Shown one piece after another: positions 45,635 through 55,945 of a stretch of 64,000 nucleotides of DNA (the first letter of the stretch is position 1; each line of letters begins with the position of its first letter). The notes below the pieces were generated by a model. The model saw nothing but the letters and a program-made list of their open reading frames with translations, had not been told where the DNA came from and made no database searches. Made by a program: the position numbers and the translations under genes. The stretch is taken from positions 82,415,156 through 82,479,155 of the forward strand of contig NC_133532.1 of assembly GCF_048544455.1 (NCBI RefSeq), read 5' to 3'. This DNA comes from Silene latifolia (taxonomy: Eukaryota > Streptophyta > Magnoliopsida > Caryophyllales > Caryophyllaceae).

Positions 45635-46184
45635 AAACGGATCTCGGGTCCCTGTTGATGTGTTACATGTATTTTGGAGGAAGTTGGAGTACGATGGTTC
45701 CGAGGCAATGCCGGCTTGTGACGATGATCGATTGGAGGAGTTATTCGATGAAATTCGGAATGCAGATCCGAGTATGAGATCATCCATGTTCGATGCCCTT
45801 TACTCTCAGATACATCCGGATGAGGAGGATGTAAACGAGTCTCGGGTGAACGAGAACCCTAGAGGACGTCCGAGTAGGAGAACTCGTAGAGAACCGTCCG
45901 CCGTTGAGCATGCACGAGTTCGGGTTCGATTAGGCAGAGCTACGCCCCAAAGAAACTCGTCTTCCCAACGAACTCCGTCTAGTACCCCCCGTTCCACTCC
46001 GACGGTTCCTGTTACTCCGTCTACTACTCCCCGTTCCACTCCGACGGTTCATTTTACTCCGTCTACTACCCCCCGATCCACTCAAACGGGTCCCGGCACA
46101 CCGTCTACCACTGCTACCACGAGTACGGGGAGTTTCAGCACATCGCATTGCGCACCTCTAGAGGCAAACTACACTATTGGTTAG
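45635..46184 (+). pseudogene. C-terminal remnant of the MULE transposase
   Basis: In a different frame from the core, a further stretch (PVDVLHVFWRKLE, then an acidic DDDRLEELFDEI segment) resembles the region after the SWIM finger in MULE transposases. It continues into a low-complexity tail of (S/T)TPRSTPT repeats encoded by a roughly 48 bp tandem repeat (about 45975-46100). The break between core and remnant probably reflects a deletion with a frameshift. The stop at 46182-46184 lies 17 bp from the end of the opposing PMD gene. Confidence 0.75.
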
Positions 46185-46225
46185 ATTTGAATTATAACGG
46201 TTAGATTTGAATTATAACGGTTATT
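46179..46225. repeat. Short tandem repeat joining the transposase and PMD ends
   Basis: GGTTAGATTTGAATTATAAC is present twice in direct order, followed by GGTTATTTTG. It spans the transposase stop and the last codons of the opposing PMD gene. Confidence 0.85.
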
Positions 46226-47861
46226 TTGTATTGTAACGGTGGGACATCAAAATCGTCAGGTGTAGGAGGAGCATCATGGTGGTCGGGATCAATGATCAAC
46301 GGGTGAGAATTACCATTATACCAATCCTCGTAATCTGGCGCCGTCTCCCCCGAGAAACTAACTGGTCTCGATCTACGAGAAAGGTGAACCAAGTGATCCT
46401 CCAAGCAATCCCAAAAATGATCGGCCACCGCCCCGACACTAACCTCGTACCCTATCCCCGAAGCAGGACGATGCGCTACCGTTCTCATAATGGAATTGGG
46501 TATTATCTGCACATACCCAAACTGACGTAAACACCGATCGGGCTGGTATGGCTCGGCTATGTCCATGAAATGAACACAACCGGCAAACAGAGTACGAGGA
46601 TGATACTCCTCCTGACGCGGCCCATACGGATCCCACCTAATGGAAGCATAAGTAAGCCCATCTAACACCCTCAGATACTCCAACAATTTCTCCGCATTTT
46701 GAGCGAAGGGATCAACGAATCTCCAAGAACACGACCGAGGCTGAGTAGGGTCAATTACCGAAGGTGGACTGGGTCTGAACATAGGAAAATACTCATAGAT
46801 CCACGATTGCAACAAAGTCAAGCAACCACCAATAGTCTTCACACCAGCACGTGAAGCCACACCCAACTGTCGGTACATGAAGGCTAGTGCACCGGCTCCC
46901 CAAGCGTAGTGGTGTACAGAATCAGTATCAGTCACTAAGGGAAACAACTGAGGACGTATCATATCACCTGATTTGTCGACAAAAAGTGTCGACCCGAACA
47001 CCGCAGCCAAAAACCCCTGAGCATAAACAACATCACAACCAGCTAGCGCCATGTCACAAACTGCATCTACCAATATACCCCCACTCTTGTAAATAGGGGC
47101 CTTCTTAGTAGGGTTTAACGGCAACCTCAACTCGTTTTGTGACTTCACAAAGAAGCCACAAACATACATAAGGGGATCCGCTAACATCCCGTCCGCAGTC
47201 TCCACCTTACAACAATCACCATCTACCCGAACACCTAAGATCTGCGCAACATCGTGAAGGAGTATGGACATCTCCCCAAAAGGCATGTGAAAACTGTTGG
47301 TGTCAGGTTGTCATCTCTCAACGAAAGCATAAATAAGGGGCATGTTAAAATGCTCGGCCATGGAATCTGTAAGGTGAGAAAGACCACTACCGTCATAAAT
47401 AGTCCGAACAGCCAAAGATAGTCGCCATCAACTCAACAACCTCGTCTTACCAAACCGGTGGTAACCCGTCAAAACTGGTCGACCGACCTCATTAGGAGTC
47501 GGCCATAAGGTGTTGGCAATGTGGCCCCCAAAGCTGGGAATCACGTGGGGAAACATCGGACCACCAAGAACACGATCGGAAATCAACCAAGAGACATCCT
47601 TACCCGACTTCTTCTTCTTCTCGGAGCCACGACACTACTAGAACTACCATCCGACATCCGCTGAAAATGCCCCTCCTCATCCCGTCTACGGGGCACCCTA
47701 CACACTCGCTCCTCCTCCTCCTCACCTATCTCATCACCAGACCGAACCACCTCCTCCAACTCCTCTGCAGTCCACGACTGGGTACTACCATCTCCAGCCT
47801 CAGACTCAAACTGGAGCCCCTTTCGAGCTCGAATGTGACGGTCTTTTCCTCCACCGGCCAT
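46201..47861 (-). pseudogene. Plant mobile domain (PMD/MAIL-like) gene, frameshifted
   Basis: The minus-strand gene starts at ATG 47861. The first 92 codons (to 47583) are acidic and basic low-complexity sequence. A middle part can be followed through at least one frame change and two stops at 47580-47287; it includes GGPMFPHVIPSFGGH and SGLSHLTDSMAEHFNMPL. The 361-codon main block is 47283-46201. MPFGEMSILLHDVAQILG matches the (L)PxGEMTITLxDVAxLLG signature of the aminotransferase-like plant mobile domain (PF10536), and WRFVDPF, YVQIIPNS and HLSRRSRPV fit the rest. Host relatives (MAIN, MAIL1) act with PP7-type phosphatases in genome maintenance and silencing, and TE-borne PMD copies are known in Ty3 and Mutator-like elements. 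Function in this copy is lost. Confidence 0.87.
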
Positions 47862-47956
47862 CTATTCAAAAAATAACAAAAACGCATTGATTAGTTAAAT
47901 TAATAAAACAAAAGAAATTATAAAAATAAGTTTAAGTAAATTAAAAAAATTAAAAT

Positions 47957-48170
47957 ACAACGAACTATCCCCGAACGGGGTTTATTAGTAATAATTAATT
48001 ATTTTTTTACGAAAATAAAACAACATGGAAAAATAAATTTTAAAAAATTTAATAAATAAAATAAATAAATTTACAACGAATTCGGCACGGACGGGGTTTA
48101 TTATTAATAATTTATTATTTTTTAACGATAACAAAACAAGACGGAAAAATAAGTTAAAAAAAAAACAATC
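47957..48170. repeat. Two-copy 116 bp tandem repeat in the right subterminal region
   Basis: ACAACGAA begins units at 47957 and 48073. Both contain ACGGGGTTTATTA(G/T)TAATAA, a T-run and GGAAAAATAA. The first copy has CCCCGAACGGGG, a small palindrome. Confidence 0.8.
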
Positions 48171-48216
48171 GAGAAATTAAAAAAAAAAACGAAAAAAAAA
48201 AACACAAAACTGGGCT

Positions 48217-48272
48217 TGGACGAAGAACATTTTCGTCCAGATCCAGGCCCAGACGAAAATGTTCTTCGTCCA
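48217..48272. repeat. Pair of 23 bp palindromes in the right subterminal region
   Basis: TGGACGAAGAACATTTTCG... and CAGACGAAAATGTTCTTCG..., each closing with TCCA, are in opposite order to each other. They are of the same type as the six at 43664-43847 but with a distinct core. Confidence 0.9.
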
Positions 48273-48656
48273 GTGTGGGTAAGATTTTTTTTTTTTTTTT
48301 TTTTTTCGTTTTTTTTGGCAATTTCGGGTTTTTTTTTTTTTTTGCAAAACACGACTAAATCCGATACAAATCAAGACATCTACCCTAATTCCGTCTACAA
48401 TAAATGCATCTATCCTAATTCCGTCACAAATATACAAACTAAGAAAATACTCAAAAAAAAAAAAATTAATAACAATCACATACCTTGTTGAATGTTTGAA
48501 TTTGATGACGGAAATTATGTGGTTGAAACGGTTTTTTGTTGTTATGTGTGTCGGGTTTTTTTTAAAAATTTTGATGTGTGAAAGGTTGATTTTTGGAGAA
48601 TATGAAAAATATAAGGGGGGTGTGAGGGAGGGGTAGTTTAGGAAGTTCATTAAAAT

Positions 48657-48694
48657 TGTCGACGATAATTAGTAAATTGTCGACGATCTTTAGC
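48657..48694 (-). repeat. Right TIR of the MULE
   Basis: Reverse complement of the left TIR, with GCTAAAGATCG in place of GCTATATATCG and the rest identical over the ATCGTCGACA repeats. Confidence 0.9.
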
Positions 48695-48984
48695 AGCTAG
48701 GATTTAAAAACATAGGGATGAAGATGACTCGAACATGGGAGGACTTGATTGAGAAGATGGTAGAATATGGATTGAAATGACTTGGATCGGCATAAGTCGA
48801 TTGATTTGAAACAAAAAAACTTTATATACCTACACGAAATAACGCAAACTGCAAATGAGCAGATTCTAAATGACCCAAACTAAATCAAATCAAACTAACT
48901 AGTATAGTGAACCACGAGTAATTACTCGTATCTAAATTAGTCGTTGAACTCCGATTGTAAATTTTAAGAGTCTTACGACTCTAC

Positions 48985-49343
48985 TTTTTTTTTTTTTGAT
49001 AAAGTAAGAAAACTAGATTGATTATTCAGAGTAAGACAAACTTATCTCATCCTTTCGAATAAGTGAAGTAAGTTGAAGCGACCGACTTTCAAACCACCTC
49101 GAAAGAGTTGGACGTGAATGTCTAATAGAAGCCATAAAGTCAGCAAACTTGTTGCTTCACGAAAGCAATGTTTAATTATCACTTTATCGAAAAAATGAAG
49201 GTCAAATTTCATATGCTTGATGACACTAAAAATTTCTCAAGGAATTTGCCAAATAATACGAATTGAGTTAATAACACATAAGTTATCACATTTTAAAGCG
49301 AGAGTTTCTGCAACAAGAATACTATTTGATTCGCACTTTTTTG
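48985..49343 (-). pseudogene. LINE-type RNase H, C-terminal half with poly(A)
   Basis: On the minus strand the sequence reads KKCESNSILVAETLAL, CDNLCVINSI and IIKHCFREA. This is the second half of the RVT_3-type RNase H domain found at the end of plant LINE polyproteins. At least one tryptophan codon has become a stop (near 49240). A 13-base A run on this strand (T at 48985-48998) follows the coding part, as expected for the 3' end of a LINE copy. The first half is at 52138-51928, and the two were one sequence before the Harbinger-like insertion. Confidence 0.8.
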
Positions 49344-49346
49344 TTA
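49344..49346. repeat. TTA target-site duplication of the Harbinger-like element (left)
   Basis: TTA directly precedes GACCATCC; the partner TTA at 51925-51927 follows GGACGCTC. Confidence 0.85.
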
Positions 49347-49997
49347 GACCATCCTTAACCATGAGCCATTCTCTTCCTCATCCTACTCTCTCTTATCACT
49401 TCTTAATCATACACCTCATTATTTCTCAACTTTTCAATTTTACACCTCCAACAATAATTTACACTTATTCCTCATCACTCTCTTTCATTATTTATCTCTC
49501 TTACTTTAACATACCCCACACATTTTTTACATTAAAAATATATTTTCGCAACTTGCTCGGGTTTTCAACTCGATAATTTATTGACTTCGGTTTTATGATA
49601 GAAAAAAGGTAAGACGTATTTTTTCTTTAAAAAACAATATATTTTCCAAGACAACTTTTTCGTCAGTTTTATTTATGTGTTATCAGTTGTTAGTTATCAA
49701 TGTAATCGTTTTTATCAATGTTATTCAATTTATCCCACAAATTACGAATCTTAAACGTCCATAACAAAACGATATCTAATAAAGTAAAGAAAATCAAAGA
49801 AAGAAGAGAAGGAAAAGTATGTGAGTATATGTCAAATATTACTGCCTATTTGTAGAGGAAAAAAAATAGGAATTAGAGTGTAATTATTTTTTTTAAAAAA
49901 ATAATTAGATATTAAGTTTTGGCAAAAATAAGTTAAAAATTTGAAAAAAGAAACAAATATATCTTCTCTCTCCCCCGATAACTTCACAAATACTATC

Positions 49998-50980
49998 CTA
50001 CAACAAGTTGTATATTAGCATTATACAACTGGTTCAAGCCAACTCAATATTTAAAAAAAATAAAAGAAAAAAATCTAAACCTACAAAAATCAAACGTTAA
50101 ACCTCTCACACTTCTCTTAAAGAAAGCAATTGCTCTCCTATTCATCCTAATTGGAAAATGTTTAGCAATTGATAATACCATTAAGAAGAAAAAATGCTTC
50201 TAACAATATTTTGACGTAAAATTCGACATCATTTGTATATTGACATGTATTTTATAGGCATATTCTGAAATTTCGAGTTTTGTATGATTCATTCTGAGCT
50301 TTTGAGTAAACTTCTTGAGCTCTGTAATTTTTGTAACCTTGTATTTTTTTGAGTTTACAAGTAAAGGTTTCGAGCTTTTTAAGATATATTCCGAGCTTGC
50401 GAGTAACTTTTCCGAGTTATGTAAGAAACTTTACGAACTCTGTAAGAAACTTTATGAGCTTACAAACAAAGTTTTCGAGTTTCGTATGTATCAAAGCGCA
50501 ATGTTGTGAGTTATTAATAAATCTAAGTTCAAACAAACTTGACTTCGTGGATCGGCTATAAATTATTATTTATGGAATCTGTTTTAGGAAAAAAAATCCT
50601 AACTTACATAATAATTCAAAAAAACGTAAAGATTCCGAGCTTTTATGATATATTCCGAGCTAGTAAACAAATTTTCCGAGCTTTGTAAGAAATATTCCGC
50701 ATAAAGTTCTAGAACCGCGTAAATTTGATATATCTTCCGCCTTAGAAGCTTTGTCCACCACATATTGTAATTATGGATTAAATCTTTGATTTTTTTAGAG
50801 ATGGAGAATTAAAGTAGTTGAAAAAATGATATTGAGGGAGAAGATGATTGAGTAATTAGAGAAGCAGTTAGAAAAATATGGAGAGGAGTTACGTTGAATT
50901 TGTTTTATACTCCGTAGGTTACAACAATTATAAGGAGGAAAAGACTAAAGTACCCTTAGTTGTATAAAAACATTATACAA
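49998..50980. repeat. Pair of AGTTGTATA...TATACAACT hairpins about 1 kb apart
   Basis: AGTTGTATATTAGCATTATACAACTGGTT (about 49998-50030) and AGTTGTATAAAAACATTATACAACCGGT (about 50956-50985) are each self-complementary and similar to each other. They may be the ends of a further small element nested here. I could not find a target duplication. Confidence 0.5.
50275..50715. repeat. Degenerate 23-27 bp repeats (CGAGCTTTGTAAGAAA)
   Basis: Roughly fifteen units such as CCGAGCTTGCGAGTAACTTT and CGAACTCTGTAAGAAACTTT run through this stretch, interrupted at 50510-50620. The frames 50315-50509 and 50349-50561 are by-products of this repetition. Confidence 0.7.
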
Positions 50981-51069
50981 CCGGTGGTATAGTCTATTAA
51001 CTGCCATAACTTTGCTTTACTCTCTTTCTTGTTGCCTATTTCCACTCACTCACAAAGTCATTATTTTAA

Positions 51070-51768
51070 GGGAAGTACTAGGGCGACACCGGGTGTTACC
51101 GAATTTCGGTAACACCCTAATTAAAAAAACAGAAAATAGAAAAAATAATAAAGTAGTTTTCGTTTTTGCGCCAACATAGTAGGGTAAGAGCGTAATTCAT
51201 AATCTTTTATTATATTAATCAAATATACTAATTAAAATTAATCTATATCTAATATAATATACAATAAAATAATCTTATAATTACATATCATAACAAACTA
51301 TTCTTTATTTTCATCACTGTATCATCACTATATCCTACAAAGTACATTGCTATGCAGCTATGCTATCAATCTTACGGCCATTGTTCCCCTACATGTCTTG
51401 ATCTCTACATCTTCTTTTAATAGTTTCAATATATGTATGAGATTGGTCTTTCTAAGGGAAGAATTGACCAAACAATTAGTTCATCGTCAATTCTGCAATT
51501 TTGTCCATTGATGCCAAATTGATTGGATGAATTTGTCAAAGCGAATAAAAAACAAGCATAAAAAATTGTGAAGTTTAAAGATTATTTGCCATTGAATATT
51601 ATTGTTACAAATAATTAATTAATGTATAGTTCCTAATTTACCCTTTAATCCTAATTAGTTTGAAATTCGAATTTTGATTGAGTGAAAGCAAAATACCTTA
51701 GTAATTTATAATAATACCCCGGGTGTCGCTCAATTTGAGTAACACCCGGTGTCGCCATCTCATTTTCC
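51070..51768. mobile_element. Mutator-type MITE (699 bp) with a 9 bp TSD
   Basis: Flanked by perfect TTATTTTAA (51061-51069 and 51769-51777). Inverted ends share GGCGACACCGGGTGTTAC starting about 12 bp inside each border. Each end also contains its own small inverted pair (GGTGTTACCG/CGGTAACACC on the left). No open frame. Confidence 0.9.
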
Positions 51769-51924
51769 TTATTTTAATTAACTTACGCAGTGCGTTGTGT
51801 TCCTTGATTTGTCGCTGAACGAAGCATTCCGCTAAAAGTTGAGGATAGTTCCTCATGATTGGAGAAGTATGCGCAGCCTTCCGCTAAAAATCGCTAAGCC
51901 TCATACGCATGGTTGTGGACGCTC

Positions 51925-52138
51925 TTACTAACAAAACGACTTTACCTTTATGATCTTTTATAGAATATCTTAAAACAGCTTTATTTCTATCTATTTTAGA
52001 TCCGTCAAAATTTAGCTTTAGAAAACCGTTTATAGGTTTCTTCCAACAAATTTCTTTCTTACTAGAAGTTTTTCTTACTAACTCGTCTTTCTCGTGATTG
52101 ATAAGACCTTTTATATATAGTGTCAGTCCAAATTCCAA
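51925..52138 (-). pseudogene. LINE-type RNase H, N-terminal half
   Basis: The minus strand reads ICWKKPINGFLKLNFDGSK (the P-NG-KLN-DG signature that opens RVT_3-type RNase H) and then IKDHKGKVVLL. The catalytic D of NFDGS is present. The frame is cut at TTA 51925-51927 by the Harbinger-like insertion and resumes at 49343. The piece is 5'-truncated: no RT or endonuclease is seen to its right. A host RNase H-like gene fragment is an alternative, but the poly(A)-bearing other half favours a LINE. Confidence 0.8.
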
Positions 52139-52422
52139 ATCTTAATCCTAATACCAAATGAGAGAATAAGTTGCCGATATTGAAATCAACATTGCTCTAT
52201 GGTCCTAGCAAAGGAGTCAACATCCTCTCCATTTTCTAAAAAGAAATGGAGGTCATTTCCTATTAACGGCTCAAATTGCATCTTGGCAATATCGGACGGT
52301 TTTACATTTATGCATAAAAATAAAGGATTAATAGTGTTTAAAGACGTAAATATTATTTAATGGATTTATGAGAGGAAATGAAAGAAAGAAATGGAGAGAA
52401 TCTTAATCAAAGATGCTAGGAA
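52139..52422. other. Spacer before the 7.6 kb inverted-repeat region
   Basis: AT-rich sequence with no recognisable feature. Confidence 0.4.
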
Positions 52423-52504
52423 TACACGGGGTGTACAAGGGCTTTGTACACTGACTAGTAATAATGCGACACATGTCAAGACCAATAAAGATTCCATTTT
52501 TTGT

Positions 52505-52600
52505 TTGGAGGGAAACTATGAGGGAAATTTTTACAAGTTTGGAGGGAGATTTTGGGTTAGGAGGGTAAGTTGGAGGGAAAGTTTATTAAGAATATTAAAA
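52505..52600 (+). repeat. TTTGGAGGGAAA repeat block, copy 1
   Basis: TTTGGAGGGAAA, GGAGGGAGATTTTGGGTTAGG and AGTTGGAGGGAAAG appear in this order. The same order recurs at 56902-56985 in the same orientation. Confidence 0.75.
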
Positions 52601-54312
52601 GTCTTTTTTATTATAATTATTTATGATAAAACTTTATAACAAAATCTTTAGACTTTATATTATAATTATATAGTCCCGACCTTACTCCCCCGTTCTTAAT
52701 CACTTGACCACCGCCAACAACCCGTTTCTCCCACCAGGAAACACCTGCGACCACCGTCGGTTTCTCCCACCAGGCACCTGCGACCACCTTCCCCCGACCT
52801 CCAATTTTCGATCATCTCCGACGTCTCCGGTCAAATCTGGCCGTTGGTTTATCAACTTAATGAATTATTGTTGGTTTGTAAATATAAATAATAACCCTTT
52901 TCACTTATTTTCTCCTCCATCAACCATCTAGCAACCAACTAATCATAATCGTCAAAATCCCAAATGACGCCACATATTATACCTATCTTAAATCTCACAT
53001 CAAATGGCTTTTACATATGACTCCTTGATTTCGTCAGGTTTTGTATATTGTTATTGATGGGGTCATTTGATGTTGATGGCCTGATGGGTGAGTTCGGAGA
53101 GCAGAGGAGTTGGGCTCATCTCGGTACCGCGACAAGGTGGTAAGAATGGTGCGTTGATCAGATGTCGAGTTCCTGATCGACGGTGGTGAATTTGGTGGGT
53201 GATGATGTGGTTAATGGTAGAGGAGATCTATGGAATAAATATATATGGTTGATGGTGATGCATGGAGGAGTGAATTGAACTGGCGAGATGCAGGGGACGA
53301 GCAGGTGGTTGCTTGATTACAGGTTGTTGCGTCGGAGCAGAGAAGACGAACATAATGAATGGTGATGACGGAGGACGATGATGTCCATTAATGGTGTCGG
53401 TGAGATGCAACGAGGATGATGGAGGTTGAATTGTTCATTGTTGATGACGGGATTGATGCGAATTGGTGATGAGGAGTGGGACGGATTTGGTGGATGACGG
53501 GTTTGTGATTGTAATCGTGGAGAGGAGCGGATGCTGGTTCGTTGGTGTTGTTGCTGCTGCCGGTGATGGTGAATTACGGAGCAGCAATTCAGGCGAGATG
53601 CAGGGGAAGATTGTGGAAATGGTGAGCCGATGGTGACCTCGGTGGTGATGGAGATGGCTTGAGCAGGCCGTATGTGAATGGAGGGCGATGACATTCGTCT
53701 GGTAAACGGCGAGGGTTGTGGCTGATGGGTTGTTTAAGGATGGAGGCTCTCTTTTTTGGGTAAAATGAAGGCTAAATATGTCTACCTTCATCAATCTTGA
53801 TGCATCTATCTTACTAATTTGAATTAGATTAAAAACATGAAAACAAATAAATTATATGACGATGAGGGTGAGCAAGCTCGCTAATCATGATCCATTTCTT
53901 AATATTTGATTCATAACTTTGTATCAGCTTTCATTTTTTTAGTCTCACAATCCGGTTTTGAATCTACGACTTTAAGTTAATATTTTAAAATTAGATGATA
54001 TATTTTAAGACATAATATCATTATATTATTTCTAAATAATTTAAATTATAATTAGAGTGATTTAAATAGACTTAAATATGTGTATGAGATAATAGTGTCA
54101 CTTATAATCTACGGTTAACTTAAATTAATTAGAGTTAACTTCATAAATTTTCATTAATCTAGAAATATTTAAAGTTAAATTTATTTAATTTAATTTGTTT
54201 GAAATTGAGTTAATTAAATACTCTTACTAAACTAAAGTAATTTTGATAAACATATTTAAAATAAACTTGACAAATGTTAACTTTACTTATACTAAGTTAA
54301 AATATGACAAAT
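52601..54312. other. Non-coding stretch inside the 7.6 kb region
   Basis: Two halves: a GATGG/GGTGATG-rich part to about 53790 whose His/Pro/Ser-rich frames on the minus strand are compositional, and an AT-rich part (53800-54312) full of TTAACTTAA-like words. No gene is supported. Confidence 0.5.
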
Positions 54313-55945
54313 GACAAAGAAGATAATAATTAATAACGATTAAATTAAGATTAGTTAAACTTAATTTAACTTGATTAAATTTAAACTTAATCAAGCATAA
54401 CTTGATTATGGCTAACTTAAATAAAGTTAAATTAACTAGCTAAATTAAAATAGTTAACATGACTAAATTTAAGTAAAGTTAACTTGACTATAATTAAATT
54501 TTATTAAACTTAACATAACTTAGTTAATCTTATCTTATAGTAACTAAATTAAAAATAACTAACTAAGATTAATTTGGCTTAACTTAATTTAACGTAACAA
54601 TAACAACGATTATACTGAAAGTAGTAACGGGAACAATGAATGTATTTCATAATTTAGCTGACAATTTTCCACAACTTTAAAAAATATTATACAAAAATGT
54701 ATCATAAGCGGTAAATGAATGAATTAGGCAAGTAAGATTTTGATAAAAAATAAAATATAAATATATGTAATTCAAACCATATATCAAAACTACTTTTCAT
54801 TAAACATAATAAAACTAATTAAAATAATATTGTTATCAAACTGGTGGAAGGGAGGTGTGGATTGATGATATGGCCTACTACTAATGAGTGAAATAAGATG
54901 GTGTGGATTGATGATGTGGTGGTCTATTAATGGGTGAAATGGGAAGGTGTGGATTGATAATTAAATCTAGCAATGTTAAATTAACTAAGGTTAGTACTAT
55001 TGGGCTAAAGGTGGAGGTGTGGATTGATGACGTGGTGGACTTCTGATGGAGGAATGGCGGTGGCACGGATTAATGACATGGCGGGCTCTATGTAGTGATA
55101 CAATTTTTATGGGTATGATACGAGAGAAGATAAAATATAACTTGACAAAGAAGATAATAATTAATAAAAATTAAATTAAGATTAGTTAAACTTAATTTAA
55201 CTTGATTAAATTTAAACTTAATCAAGCATAACTTGATTATGGCTAGTTTAAATAAAGTTAAATGACCTTAACTTAGCTAAATGAAAATAGTTAACATGAC
55301 TAAATTTAAGTAAAGTTAACTTGACTATAATTAAATTTTATTAAACTTAACATAACTTAGTTGAACTTATCTTATTGTAACTAAATTAAAAATAACTAAC
55401 TGAGATGAATTTGGCTTAACTTAATTTAACGTAACAATAACAACGATTATATTGAAAGTAGTAACGGGAACAATGAATTTTCACAACTTTAAAAAATATT
55501 ATACAAAAATGTATCATAAGCTGTAAATGAATGAATTAGACAAGTAAGATTTTGATAAAAAAAATTAAATAGAAATATATGTAATTCAAACCGAATATCA
55601 AAACTGCTTTTCATTAAACAAAATAAAACTAATTAAAATAATGTTGTTATCAAATGGGTGGAAGGGGAGGTGTGGACTGATGATATGGCCTACTACCAAT
55701 GGGTGAAATAAGATGGTGTGGATTGATGATGTGGTGGTCTATTAATGGGTGAAATGGGAAGGTGTGGATTGATAATTAAATCTAGCTATGCTTTAAATTA
55801 ACTGAGGTTAATACTATTGGGCGAAAGGTGGAGGTGTGGATTAATGACGTGGTGGACTTCTAATGGAGGAAAGGCGGTGGCGCGGATTAATGACATGGCG
55901 TGCTCTATGTAGTGATACAATTTTTATGGGTATGATACGAGAGAA
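54313..55945. repeat. 831 bp tandem duplication
   Basis: GACAAAGAAGATAATAATT starts unit 1 at 54313 and unit 2 at 55144. Both units run through the same order of AT-rich sequence, AGGTGTGGATTGATGATATGG and GTGGTGGTCTATTAATGGG, and end near TGATACGAGAGAA. Units differ by scattered substitutions and small indels. Confidence 0.9.

Larger units (their letters stand above)
43223..48701. mobile_element. Mutator-like element (MULE) carrying transposase and a PMD gene
   Basis: About 5.5 kb is bounded by 38 bp inverted repeats (43230-43267 and 48657-48694) differing at only two or three positions near the outer end. A possible degenerate 9 bp duplication (ATTCAAAAG at 43214-43222, ATTTAAAAA at 48702-48710, 7 of 9 matching) would set the borders given. 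It holds a MURA-type transposase on the plus strand and a broken plant-mobile-domain gene on the minus strand, tail to tail. Palindrome arrays and tandem repeats lie inside both ends. Confidence 0.85.
49347..51924. mobile_element. Non-autonomous PIF/Harbinger-like element (2.58 kb)
   Basis: Inverted termini GACCATCCTTAACCATG and CATGGTTGTGGACGCTC (13 of 17 positions pair) are flanked by TTA. Removing the element and one TTA restores an uninterrupted RNase H reading frame across the site on the minus strand, which fixes the borders. There is no transposase frame inside. The interior holds AT-rich DNA, two hairpin sequences, a degenerate 24 bp repeat tract and a nested Mutator-type MITE. Confidence 0.85.

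Noticed and set aside
46201..47283. PMD block as an intact host gene
   Set aside because: It lies between MULE TIRs, its N-terminal part has stops and a frame change, and its C-terminus runs into a tandem repeat.
53228..53794. His/Pro/Ser-rich frames on the minus strand
   Set aside because: Overlapping frames produced by GATGG/GGTGATG-rich DNA, with no domain, no clear start context and no splice pattern.
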